From assembly GCF_000316625.1 (NCBI RefSeq), contig NC_019676.1:3366501-3430500 (forward strand): a stretch of DNA of 64,000 nt. The letters are read 5' to 3'. The DNA comes from Nostoc sp. PCC 7107. Lineage in GTDB: Bacteria; Cyanobacteriota; Cyanobacteriia; Cyanobacteriales; Nostocaceae. Shown one piece after another: positions 10,018 through 17,999 of the stretch (positions are counted from its first letter, which is position 1; the number at the start of each line of letters is the position of its first letter). The translations under genes and the position numbers were made by a program. The notes beneath the pieces were generated by a model. The model was given only the letters and a program-made list of their open reading frames with translations, had not been told where the DNA came from and did no database searches.

Positions 10018-10581
10018 ATGAAATTGCCAATATACCGACTGAGAAGAAAATTGATGTGGTTACTAGTGGGTTTGATTCTCGCTTTACTACTGACTATTCC
10101 TGTCAGACTAGCAATTGCTTACTACCAAACTCCTCAACCCCAAGCTATCTTAACCCTCGGTGGTGGCGCAAACAGACAAGAGTTTACTGCCCTATTTGCA
10201 AAATTTTACCCAGGTATCAAAATTTGGGTTTCTTCTGGTCTTCCTCCCCGCGAAGCACGAGCAATTTTTCAGGCTGAGGGTATCACTGATGATCGATTTC
10301 ACCTTGACTATCGTGCTAAAGATACAGTCACTAACTTTACAACTTTAGTAGAAGTTTTCCAGCAACAGCGCATACAACATATATTCCTGATTACTTCTAA
10401 ATTCCATTTGCCCAGAGCAAGGGCGATCGCTACTTTAGTTCTTGGTAGTCGAGGTATTGCTTTTACTCCTGTCTCAGTACCATCTGAAGCAAGTGAATTA
10501 GAACCTATTGACATCATTATCCGTGATATTGTGCGTTCACTTTTCTGGATAATTACAGGTTATACAGGAGTCGAATTTTAA
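10018..10581 (+). CDS. YdcF/SanA-like DUF218 membrane protein
   Basis: A 187-residue protein with one N-terminal membrane segment (about 12-35, LMWLLVGLILALLLTIPVRL) and a DUF218 domain. Seen in sequence: AILTLGGGANRQ, the Gly-rich nucleotide-like turn at the domain start; VSSGLP; AKDTVTNF; and LITSKFHLPRA, the family's TS.HxxRA block. Members such as ElyC and SanA are involved in envelope and lipid-carrier homeostasis, but the biochemical reaction is not settled. It stands alone, and the downstream terminator hairpin is shared with the convergent cytochrome gene. Confidence 0.82.
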   Translation: MKLPIYRLRRKLMWLLVGLILALLLTIPVRLAIAYYQTPQPQAILTLGGGANRQEFTALFAKFYPGIKIWVSSGLPPREARAIFQAEGITDDRFHLDYRAKDTVTNFTTLVEVFQQQRIQHIFLITSKFHLPRARAIATLVLGSRGIAFTPVSVPSEASELEPIDIIIRDIVRSLFWIITGYTGVEF

Positions 10582-10613
10582 CCTTTTTTACTTATCGACT
10601 ATGAGATCAGACA

Positions 10614-10645
10614 AAAAAATAAGGGACGTTTTTCATAACGTCCCT
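10614..10645 (-). terminator. Rho-independent terminator of the di-haem peroxidase gene
   Basis: Arms AGGGACGTT (10622-10630) and AACGTCCCT (10637-10645) form a perfect 9-bp stem with a 6-base loop. On the minus strand the stem is followed by TTATTTTTTT, which fits termination of the gene ending at 10687. Confidence 0.85.
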
Positions 10646-10686
10646 ATAATTCAATCACTAAATATTCAACATCAGATCAAGAGGCT

Positions 10687-13095
10687 TTACAACTCTCTCA
10701 AGAAAGCGATAATTGCTCTTTGATCATCGCGTGTGAGAGAACGGAAACGAGCCATAACCTCTTTTGCTTCACTTCTGCGAGTATTGGAAAGAGGACTGTT
10801 ATATGGTGGGCAAATAACATTCTGAGGTGATGGGCCGTAGTCTACGACAATCTTGTCACTGCTGGTAAGACTACCGTCATAACCAAGTTTGTTGACGACT
10901 TTACCACCGGGAGGTACAGGGCATCCACCACCAGGCAGGGTAGATGTCTTAGAGTCATCGGGTGCAGGTAGATCATGTAACTCAATAGCTGCGAGTAGTG
11001 CTTCGTCTACATTGCGAACAACCAAAGGTTCATTGGTTACTTCTCTATTGGTAGTTACAGTACCTGCGGGTGTAGTGTCACGGTTGAAGGTACTTAAGAA
11101 AACACGCGCATCGTGCATGAATGGAGGGCCAACTCTACCAATACCAGTCAGAGGTGGTGTGCGGAACTGATCACCCAAAGCAGTGGCTTGCTGGTTTGTG
11201 AAGGAATCACTAGCAAAGTTACGCATTAGGTCATAGGTCATGAAGGTAGCAACATTGTTACCACTTGGCCTTTGACCAAACACATCAGCACGGCTGACAA
11301 GAAATGGATCGCGGGGAATTGGCGAATTTCTCTCAACATCAATAACTGGGCCTCTATGGATATTAATATCTGAGAATAGAGGAGCCCAACGGTAGCTAAG
11401 AGCATCTACAAGTGCCTGTGCATCAGGCCCCAAGGACGGGTCGCCATTAGCTGGAGACAACCCAGTTCTTTGAATTGGAGTATGACAGTTAACACAACCA
11501 ACCATGCGATCGTTCTGGTTAATCGCATTGCCATCTAGACCATCGCCACCTCTAGGCATCTTACCGGCAATCGTCCGGTTACTAAATGCAACTAAGTCAA
11601 CACCAAACAACTGCGCTCCTCTTTGAACTCTAGCCGCTGGATTGTTGCCAGGTAGAAGTCTAGAAGGATCTTTAGCTCTGAGTACGGCCAAAAGGTTTCT
11701 ACCGAATTCTGGGGGAGCAGTCGAACGGATGAAATTGCGCTCACTAAATGGTACGCTGACATCCAACTCAAATTGATCAGGCGCAGGCCCATCCGGTATG
11801 AGATTTCGGCACTTGCTATTGTAGGGAGCAATGGCGGGGTCAGCAATAACTTGCTCAACTGGAGAGAACAGGTTAGTCATACTCAGACTACCGAACATAC
11901 CCCCAAGAATAAACTGCAACATCTCCGAACCATTGGCACGTAAACCAAAACGCCCTACCCCTGTAGCAAGGAGTTCGTTTTGTCGTTGTTGTTGCTGCGC
12001 TACGGGGATATTGCTAGGAATTGTATTGATCTGACCTGTAACGCAATCACCGGTACACTGAAATAAAGCAGTTTTGATGGAGGATTTGTCACCTCTAATA
12101 TCGTTGGGGTCAGCAGCGTTGATAATATCCTGGTTGGGAATTGCTTCTATCAACCCACGACCAATATATGGAGGGCCAGCTAGTTCAGTAATCGCACGTC
12201 TAAATCCAATTGAACTCTGTTGGGTAGCTGGATTAAAGCCAACGAGGTTTCTATCTTCCGAAACGCTGGGGATAGCATCTGGCTTGCAATCTATAGTTGG
12301 GTCTAAAGCTTTCAGCTGTTCATTGGGCGGGCGGACATGCTGCAAGAAACCACTATAGTTCTGCCCAAAACCTGTTACGCGATTGATATTCCCATTCAAC
12401 GGGTCGAAAACGTTCGCCGATGCTGAATAGTCTCCAAATACTGTAAAGGCTCCGGTTCGTCCTGTATTGTTGACTGCATCTAACTCTCCACTGGAGGCTA
12501 TGCTCAGACGACCTAAGCTCACAGAACCATCTGAATCGACTGGATCTAAGCGGCTACCAGGCGCTCTACCGCCATTAACTTGAGTATCACCCGATACAAA
12601 ACTAAAGTTAGTGGGGGTTGTCCTGTTAGCTCTACTGACGTTAGAAACACCTGTGAGCAGGCCTTCATTGGGAACTGTCTCAATGGCATTCAGGTGACAA
12701 CCTGCACATCGAGTTTGCATGGAGGTTGACCCGAAACCATTCTCAACTCTGTTTGGAGTTGTAAAGAAGGTAGAACCTTCTAGTACTCTTTCCCGAATTG
12801 AGTTTGGTATAGAAGGATAAAGCAATGTATCCAACTGAGCCAAAGTACTCACAGGGGTCAGCCCGACATCGCCAAAGGTATCACGGCGCACACGCTCTAC
12901 CGGACGCAGGGGGCGAGTTGGAGGTTGAACCACGAAGTTGGATGCAACTTCTTGTCGGCGGCGTGCAATCAAAGTTGCATCGTCAGGAAGGGGAATCTGA
13001 CCGAAAACCTTTTGTGGGTTTATATAGCCAATGAGTACTGAAAGGCCTAATGATAAACCCACTATCAATAAGAGAAATCTTTGTTGTTTTCGCAT
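10687..13095 (-). CDS. Di-haem cytochrome c peroxidase/MauG-superfamily protein
   Basis: A large exported c-type cytochrome of 802 residues. An N-terminal signal or anchor (about 6-25, FLLLIVGLSLGLSVLIGY) is followed by two haem-binding motifs, CAGCH (Cys 130) and CVNCH (near residue 530). The C-terminal region RTPPLTGIGRVGPPFMHDAR and the final DDQRAIIAFLREL match the di-haem peroxidase/MauG superfamily. Ordinary bacterial CcpA/MauG proteins are about 320-400 residues; here the two haems lie about 400 residues apart, so the family is an extended variant. It should sit in the periplasm or thylakoid lumen. The true substrate, peroxide or a protein, cannot be read from sequence. It has a strong terminator and no partner gene. 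Confidence 0.8.
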   Translation of the reverse strand: MRKQQRFLLLIVGLSLGLSVLIGYINPQKVFGQIPLPDDATLIARRRQEVASNFVVQPPTRPLRPVERVRRDTFGDVGLTPVSTLAQLDTLLYPSIPNSIRERVLEGSTFFTTPNRVENGFGSTSMQTRCAGCHLNAIETVPNEGLLTGVSNVSRANRTTPTNFSFVSGDTQVNGGRAPGSRLDPVDSDGSVSLGRLSIASSGELDAVNNTGRTGAFTVFGDYSASANVFDPLNGNINRVTGFGQNYSGFLQHVRPPNEQLKALDPTIDCKPDAIPSVSEDRNLVGFNPATQQSSIGFRRAITELAGPPYIGRGLIEAIPNQDIINAADPNDIRGDKSSIKTALFQCTGDCVTGQINTIPSNIPVAQQQQRQNELLATGVGRFGLRANGSEMLQFILGGMFGSLSMTNLFSPVEQVIADPAIAPYNSKCRNLIPDGPAPDQFELDVSVPFSERNFIRSTAPPEFGRNLLAVLRAKDPSRLLPGNNPAARVQRGAQLFGVDLVAFSNRTIAGKMPRGGDGLDGNAINQNDRMVGCVNCHTPIQRTGLSPANGDPSLGPDAQALVDALSYRWAPLFSDINIHRGPVIDVERNSPIPRDPFLVSRADVFGQRPSGNNVATFMTYDLMRNFASDSFTNQQATALGDQFRTPPLTGIGRVGPPFMHDARVFLSTFNRDTTPAGTVTTNREVTNEPLVVRNVDEALLAAIELHDLPAPDDSKTSTLPGGGCPVPPGGKVVNKLGYDGSLTSSDKIVVDYGPSPQNVICPPYNSPLSNTRRSEAKEVMARFRSLTRDDQRAIIAFLREL

Positions 13096-13128
13096 TAACT
13101 AAGTTCCAAACTTATTTAATATTTGAGT

Positions 13129-13202
13129 AATACAAACTCAAGGCTACCGATTCCGTATTAGGACTAATACAAACTTAAAGCTACATATTCCTCATGGGAT
13201 TT
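13129..13202. repeat. Imperfect 37-bp tandem duplication upstream of the cytochrome gene
   Basis: Two copies start at 13129 (AATACAAACTCAAGGCTAC) and 13166 (AATACAAACTTAAAGCTAC). The second copy forms one arm of a hairpin AAAGCTACA (13177-13185) / TGTAGCTTT (13202-13210), followed on the plus strand by TTCG. It lies in the 5' leader or promoter region of the minus-strand cytochrome gene. Confidence 0.6.
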
Positions 13203-13210
13203 GTAGCTTT

Positions 13211-14187
13211 TTCGTAACTGAGTACGAAGAAAACAAGCAAAGCATCGATCCCAATACTTTAGAACTTAAGTTCGCAAATACCTGGGTAACTAATTACACT
13301 GTATATTACTACAATATCAGAGTAAAAGGAAATTTTTATTAAGTATATACTGTTAAATATTTCTACATAAACTATCGAGAAAACATCAAGATACTATGAA
13401 GTTAATGTCCCGCTAAAGTTCAGTTTATGTAATCTTTAAATTCAAATTATTTCCCTCATAAAGTTAAAAAAATCTTTAAAGAAAGAAACATTCAGAAAGA
13501 ATATGCTGCTAGAAAGCAAATGCTTGTAGGCTGGATATCTACAGCTAGAAATTGGGTGAAATAGCCCGGAATTAGAGACTTTACTAGTCTAGGCTTCATC
13601 TTTGCATTACTTAATTGAGCCAGGCATATTGCTTGCCCCACAATAGTTTTCTTAACTTTAAATCACTTAGTTTAGTGCATGATATGGCAGAGCGAAAGAT
13701 ACTCTACCTTAAAGTTTGCTGATGAATTTGCTGGTCAAATACTAGACACACAGCGCAAGGCTTTCATGTCCAGTTTCAATATTGAATATTTGTATCTATT
13801 AAGATTGACTTTCCAACAATATTATGTGTTGAGAATTTTGATAGATGTTGCTCATCCATAATCTATTTTGTAAAAAGCATATCGCTTTCCATCAGTAAAT
13901 AGATTTAACAAAATTTCACTCACAATATTAATTAATACTGAAAGTTGAGAAAAATTCTCAAAAAGTAGTTTGAGGAAAAACTAAACTCTAAATCTAATAA
14001 AATGGCAGGTATTCCTAAACTATTGCATAAAGATTCGTTCCTCGCGTCTTGGCTCGAAACAAAATTAATTGCACTAATTAGCAACACCTAAATTTGAATG
14101 ATAATATTGACGCAATAGCTTTGAGGCTTTGAACATTTGCTGTTCATCTCAAACATGGATGTCTTCGTCACTAATATACTTAAAATC
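13211..14187. other. Gene-poor spacer
   Basis: AT-rich sequence with no convincing gene on either strand. A 60-codon frame at 13679-13861 has no recognisable family, no Shine-Dalgarno and an AT-driven composition, so I do not call it. Confidence 0.5.
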
Positions 14188-14277
14188 AGACTTACACACA
14201 GGACACGGAAAACAGAACCACAGAGGACAGAGAACAAACGTAGGGAATAGAGCTTTAGCTGTTTTTGCGTAAGTCTT
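14188..14277. mobile_element. Short MITE-like repeat with AGACTTAC inverted ends
   Basis: About 90 bp bounded by AGACTTAC (14188-14195) and GTAAGTCT (14270-14277). The interior holds the phrase AACCACAGAGGACAGAGAAC, the reverse of the CTCTGTGGTTC block seen at 30372-30442, where GGACTTACGCAAAA is also present. A related half-site, AGACTTACGTATAA, is at about 61139. No coding capacity. Confidence 0.6.
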
Positions 14278-14437
14278 AGTATTAAATTATCATACCAAAC
14301 ATCACACGCTATCCAACTGAATTTCACATTAAGTTAAGATGCGTTTGCATTGTAATATTGTGTTCGGTGAAAGACTTATTATTAAGGTCGTTTCTCCTTA
14401 TGGACGATATAGCAGGTGACAGAGTTAAAAGTCTGAT

Positions 14438-14527
14438 ATAGCAGAAGGCAGGAGGCAGGAGGAAAAGTCTTATTATTCCTGGCATTCAAGCTTTCAAATT
14501 GTCCTAACATATCTGACTACCGCTATA
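14438..14527 (+). repeat. Dispersed repeat, copy 1
   Basis: About 90 bp nearly identical to 57692-57775: the shared run includes GCAGAAGGCAGGAG, AAAAGTCTTA, TATTCCTGGCATTCAAGCTT and AACATATCTGAC. This copy has an extra GCAGGAG heptamer. Its ends ATATAGC and GCTATAT are inverted, suggesting a small non-autonomous element. Confidence 0.7.
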
Positions 14528-14584
14528 TTGTCTAGGTTTTATCGTTTACCAATGTCCTAAATAATATGGCTACGGCTATATATT

Positions 14585-14765
14585 CCAATACGGTTCAGTT
14601 AAGGTGATGAGAGTTGATTTCTCAATTTCTGCTTACCTATCAGACAATCAGCAAGATTTGGGGGAGAATCCCCCAATCCCCCTCCAAAATCATTCTTGCG
14701 TTTTTGGTTGAGTAATTATTTTTTGGTTTTGTTGTGATTTAGTTTTCTTATCTGAACCGTATTGG
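14585..14765. mobile_element. MITE, 181 bp, with 14-bp perfect terminal inverted repeats
   Basis: The left end CCAATACGGTTCAG (14585-14598) and right end CTGAACCGTATTGG (14752-14765) are perfect inverted repeats. Both flanks are TATA-rich, which would fit a TA target duplication. The interior has a hairpin TTGGGGG/CCCCCAA around 14667-14686 and no reading frame. These ends look like those of an insertion sequence whose transposase would act in trans; none is in the window. Confidence 0.8.
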
Positions 14766-14881
14766 GTTATATTCCATTCAACTGCAAACCGCTATAATCG
14801 CCGAGTCTAGGCGATTGATTTGCGGCAGACATATCACAAGTAATTTGCCAGACATGATATGACTCTTGAATTCTGCTGTAA

Positions 14882-16234
14882 TTACTGTGGTAGATGAAAA
14901 ACCCGTAAAGCTACAGAAATTAAAGTTAGGAAGGTTAAAAAGCCGATAGTATCTAGCATAGTGGTGACTAACGGCCCACTTACCAAAGCTGGATCAAGCT
15001 TGAGGCGTTTCAAACCCATTGGTAGTAGTGTACCGAGAGTTACGGCCACCATTGTATTGGTAGCCATAACTGTGCCGGCAATTAAACCCACCCATCTTTC
15101 TTGAGGTTTCGCCCAAATCATTGATAGCGCCATCATGGTTAAGGCTAAAACTACCGCCGTACCCAAACCAGCGAGAACTTCTTTACGAAGAATTTTGAAA
15201 GTATCTCTGGGTGTGACTTCACCTACACCTAAACCTCTAATTGTCACAGTTAAGGCTTGAATTCCCACAGTCCCGCCGGTGTTAGAAAAAATTGGCATGA
15301 TCACGGCTAAAACCGGGACAGCTGCAATTACCGATTGAAAAGGTGCGATCGCACTTGCCGCACCTATATATAATCCCATAATTGCTAACAACCAGGGTAA
15401 GCGCTTTCGCATCGTGACTAAGGGAGGAGACAAAGCTTCTTCATCACCACTTACCCCGGCTAATTTTTGAATATCTTCGGTAGCTTCTTCTTCTAAAATA
15501 TCAATCACATCATCAATGGTAATGATGCCGACTAATCGATCTTCCCTGTCAACTACTGGGATAGCGATTAAGTCGTAACGCTTCATGATTTGGGCAACTT
15601 CTTCTTGCGGTGTTTCTGTTTTTACCTTAAGAACGCGATCGCTGGCAATATCCCGAATATAAACATCAGGAAAGGTAAACAATAACTGACGCAAGGAAAC
15701 TACTCTAACAAGTTTGCGGTTATTGTCTGTAACATAGGCATAGTAAATTGTCTCTTTGTCTTCGTCTTGGCGGCGAATTTTGCTTAAGGCTTCCCCAACA
15801 GTCAAACCTTCTTGCAACCGCACATATTCTGTGGTCATTACCCGGCCAGCTGTACCTTCGGGATAACCAAGAATTGTGGCTGTGGCTTGTCTTTGTTCAG
15901 GACTTAACTGTTGTAATAAGCGTTTGACTACCCCAGCAGGTAACTCATCAAATAATTCTGCCCGTTCATCAGGACTCATCGCCTCAACAATCTGCACTAC
16001 CTGAACATCATGCAGTGAATTAATTAGTTCTTCCTGCAAATCGGTTGGTAGATATTCAAAAACATCAATTGCTTGGGATTTATTTAACAGGCGGAAAGCG
16101 ATCGCTCGCTGTTTTTCTGGTAATTGTGTAATATATTCCCCGACATCCACGGGTTGTAACCGATTTAAATCACACTTAAGTTGATTTAAATCACTGACAT
16201 CAAACAGTGAATCACGAATATCCTGTATGAGCAT
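14882..16234 (-). CDS. mgtE: MgtE-family magnesium transporter
   Basis: A 450-residue Mg2+ channel/transporter of the inner membrane. The N-terminal MgtE_N helical domain (about 20-120, with FDELPAGVVKRLL and GYPEGTAGRVMT) is followed by two CBS domains (about 130-255, ending in VGIITIDDVIDILEEEA) that sense Mg2+ in known members, and a C-terminal region with five membrane segments including PIFSNTGGTVGIQALTVTIR. The ATG at 16234 lies behind an ideal TAGGAGGTATC. The stand-alone gene is preceded by an unusual structured leader. Confidence 0.95.
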   Translation of the reverse strand: MLIQDIRDSLFDVSDLNQLKCDLNRLQPVDVGEYITQLPEKQRAIAFRLLNKSQAIDVFEYLPTDLQEELINSLHDVQVVQIVEAMSPDERAELFDELPAGVVKRLLQQLSPEQRQATATILGYPEGTAGRVMTTEYVRLQEGLTVGEALSKIRRQDEDKETIYYAYVTDNNRKLVRVVSLRQLLFTFPDVYIRDIASDRVLKVKTETPQEEVAQIMKRYDLIAIPVVDREDRLVGIITIDDVIDILEEEATEDIQKLAGVSGDEEALSPPLVTMRKRLPWLLAIMGLYIGAASAIAPFQSVIAAVPVLAVIMPIFSNTGGTVGIQALTVTIRGLGVGEVTPRDTFKILRKEVLAGLGTAVVLALTMMALSMIWAKPQERWVGLIAGTVMATNTMVAVTLGTLLPMGLKRLKLDPALVSGPLVTTMLDTIGFLTFLTLISVALRVFHLPQ

Positions 16235-16330
16235 GATACCTCCTATGTGCCTCCCCCGCGCCGAGAGACACGCTCACTAGCTTAGAGGAGGTTCGTACTG
16301 CCGTCTTGTGGACTTTTGTCCATAAAATCT
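16235..16330 (-). promoter_or_regulatory. mgtE 5' leader with possible Shine-Dalgarno sequestration
   Basis: On the minus strand the leader holds a short hairpin TGGAC-AAAA-GTCCA, then ACCTCC about 50 bases before the Shine-Dalgarno GGAGGT, to which it is perfectly complementary; GGGGGAGG just upstream of the SD could compete for the same bases. This allows two alternative pairings that would open or close the ribosome site. It does not match the M-box (ykoK) consensus as I remember it. That this is a Mg2+ or other switch is inference. Confidence 0.35.
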
Positions 16331-16766
16331 CAACAACTCAATATCGATAGCCAATCAAGGCATCGCTAAATGATCATCGTAACTTGGAATCGCGCGATCT
16401 GATCAATTTTCAGTATCTATGTACTTAATTAGTGAGATTATATACAAGTACATCATTGATCACCCTGATTTTCTGTTAGCTAGTGTCGATTTTACTATTG
16501 CTAAAATTTGTGTCAAGCAAATGTAGCGGTTTGCTGGCAAAATTTACAGAGTCAAAATATTTACATATCCTCATTACTATTTGCTTGAAGATTAAGGGTA
16601 AATTTGTTAGCTCTCATGACAACTCTCAAACCCACCGAATTCTTCAAACCTAAGCTTTTTAGTACTATCTCAAGCGCCTGTAGGTTGGGTGAAACGAATT
16701 GGAAACCCAACAAAATGTGTAAATAAAACCGGATAATTTTTAACTCAGTAGGTTGGTGAAAATATT
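16331..16766. other. Spacer with a GTTGGGT palindromic repeat
   Basis: Around 16681-16711 is GTAGGTTGGGT ... ACCCAAC (arms 16684-16690 and 16705-16711), the form of a common cyanobacterial dispersed repeat. A 69-codon frame at 16561-16770 runs through this repeat and is not called. The rest is featureless. Confidence 0.5.
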
Positions 16767-17123
16767 TCACTCCTCTTCTGGCATTGGTAAATCTAAGGCT
16801 ATCAACAAAGCCTGAGATAAATGAGCCATTACCAACTGTGAAACTGCGCCTCTTAAACGTAAAAAGCGGGTTTTAGATAATACCCGCACTTGATCTGCCA
16901 TTGCGATCGAATCTCTCTTAAGTCCACCATCAGGTGCTAAAATTAACACCTGAGTTGGATAAACTCGCTTTCCTGATTGATAAGTAGTGCAGGGAACTGC
17001 TAAAACGACCGGACTCGAAGAATTAATTGCATCACGACTGACAATAATCACTGGGCGAGTCCCTCCTTGCTCTGAACCTTCATTGGACTCTAGTCGAGCA
17101 TCATAGACCTCACCCCTTCTCAT
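16767..17123 (-). CDS. MazF/PemK-family mRNA interferase toxin
   Basis: A 118-residue endoribonuclease toxin of the MazF/PemK fold. The start MRRGEVYDARL, then GTRPVIIVSRDAIN, VLAVPCTT and DQVRVLSKTRF are the standard family blocks, including the conserved RPV and Thr/Ser-rich strand. The ATG at 17123 overlaps the antitoxin stop as TAATG, so translation is coupled; an upstream GTG-type extension to 17156 would overlap the antitoxin and is unlikely. In family members the toxin cuts mRNA at short motifs when the antitoxin is lost. Confidence 0.9.
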   Translation of the reverse strand: MRRGEVYDARLESNEGSEQGGTRPVIIVSRDAINSSSPVVLAVPCTTYQSGKRVYPTQVLILAPDGGLKRDSIAMADQVRVLSKTRFLRLRGAVSQLVMAHLSQALLIALDLPMPEEE

Positions 17124-17395
17124 TACAGAGATTCCTCTAACAGAAAAGCCTCCCACTGAGCAGCGGCGAATTCAGTTTCTAGTTTGAGTACCTCTGCCTG
17201 ATAATCATTATCGCTGGCCATTTCTGCTAAAGCAGCGTCAATTGCGGCTCTTTTCTGTGCTGCTAATTCTCGACGTATTGCTTGCACCATAAAATCATTA
17301 CGACTTCTTGCTTTGCCTTCTAAAACTGCCTGGTCAGTTGCTTCTAAAAGTTCCCGTGGTATTGCTAGTGTAGTGCGAACGGATTCGGCTTTCAT
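17123..17395 (-). CDS. Ribbon-helix-helix antitoxin of the MazF-like toxin
   Basis: A 90-residue protein with an N-terminal ribbon-helix-helix DNA-binding domain (VRTTLAIPRELLEATDQAVL, then SRNDFMVQAIRREL) and an acidic C-terminal tail (SDNDYQAEVLKLETEF) likely to occupy the toxin active site. It is first in the operon and overlaps the toxin gene by one base. It should also repress its own promoter. Assignment to a named MazE subgroup is not possible from sequence alone. Confidence 0.85.
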   Translation of the reverse strand: MKAESVRTTLAIPRELLEATDQAVLEGKARSRNDFMVQAIRRELAAQKRAAIDAALAEMASDNDYQAEVLKLETEFAAAQWEAFLLEESL

Positions 17396-17894
17396 GTAGT
17401 GATGATTATTTGGATGTCTTCAGTGACGACTTCTATGATATCACTCTTAATCGCACTCCGACCCTTGGAGTTCTACTGAAGACCTTGTAGCAACTAAAAT
17501 TTTGACCCTACAGTAGTACCTAATCAGTAATAGAAAAGACTTTTGGTCTCGGTAAGGATATGTTCACATTACATATTGAGTGACAAAACTTAGCCATAGT
17601 CAAAAGTCCAGCTTCCATCAATATCTTAGGAATCTAGACTAATGATGAGCTACTATTTTCTACTTAAGTAGCAAGAGTTAGTTTGCGGTTAATCGTCAGT
17701 AATTAGGCAGAAAATAAATTTTTTTTGTGACTTTGCCTGAACCAATGGCTTTTTTGAGTGAACCATCTGTGCCAAATTCAAGCTTGACCATCGAAATTGC
17801 CCGAAATCGGACAGATAGAGTTGCCGGACAAAATCAGGCATAATCCTTAAACAGCGAGGGATAGAGGAAAACATACATCAAGGCAGTAAATAGA
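17396..17894. other. Spacer without recognisable genes
   Basis: No family-like frame on either strand. The 61-codon frame at 17689-17874 has no recognisable motif or ribosome site. The promoter of the toxin-antitoxin pair must lie at its left end. Confidence 0.4.
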
Positions 17895-17924
17895 AAAACC
17901 CTAGCTCACCACTAGCAGGGTTTT
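17895..17924 (-). terminator. Terminator downstream of the SDR gene
   Basis: Arms AAAACCCT (17895-17902) and AGGGTTTT (17917-17924), with further pairing of AGC/CTAGC in the loop. On the minus strand it ends in TTTTT. It lies about 75 bp after the SDR stop and could also work on the plus strand (TTTTCTTTTT). Confidence 0.75.
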
Positions 17925-17999
17925 CTTTTTCAGTTCGATAGAATTTTGACTGCTTAAGAGAAAGCGCGTATGGTTTGACAAACTTTACCGAACATTTTC

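Noticed and set aside
13679-13861. 60-codon plus-strand frame
   Set aside because: No family, no ribosome site, composition like the surrounding spacer.
14088-14327. 79-codon minus-strand frame
   Set aside because: It runs through the AGACTTAC-bounded repeat; the frame is a by-product.
16235-16330. M-box (ykoK) Mg2+ riboswitch upstream of mgtE
   Set aside because: The leader is too short and lacks the GTTAGGTGAGGC-type consensus; only the SD-masking pairing remains.
16561-16770. 69-codon minus-strand frame after the MazF-like gene
   Set aside because: Crosses the GTTGGGT palindromic repeat and has no recognisable protein features.
17689-17874. 61-codon minus-strand frame
   Set aside because: No motif, no ribosome site, not followed by the terminator in a meaningful way.
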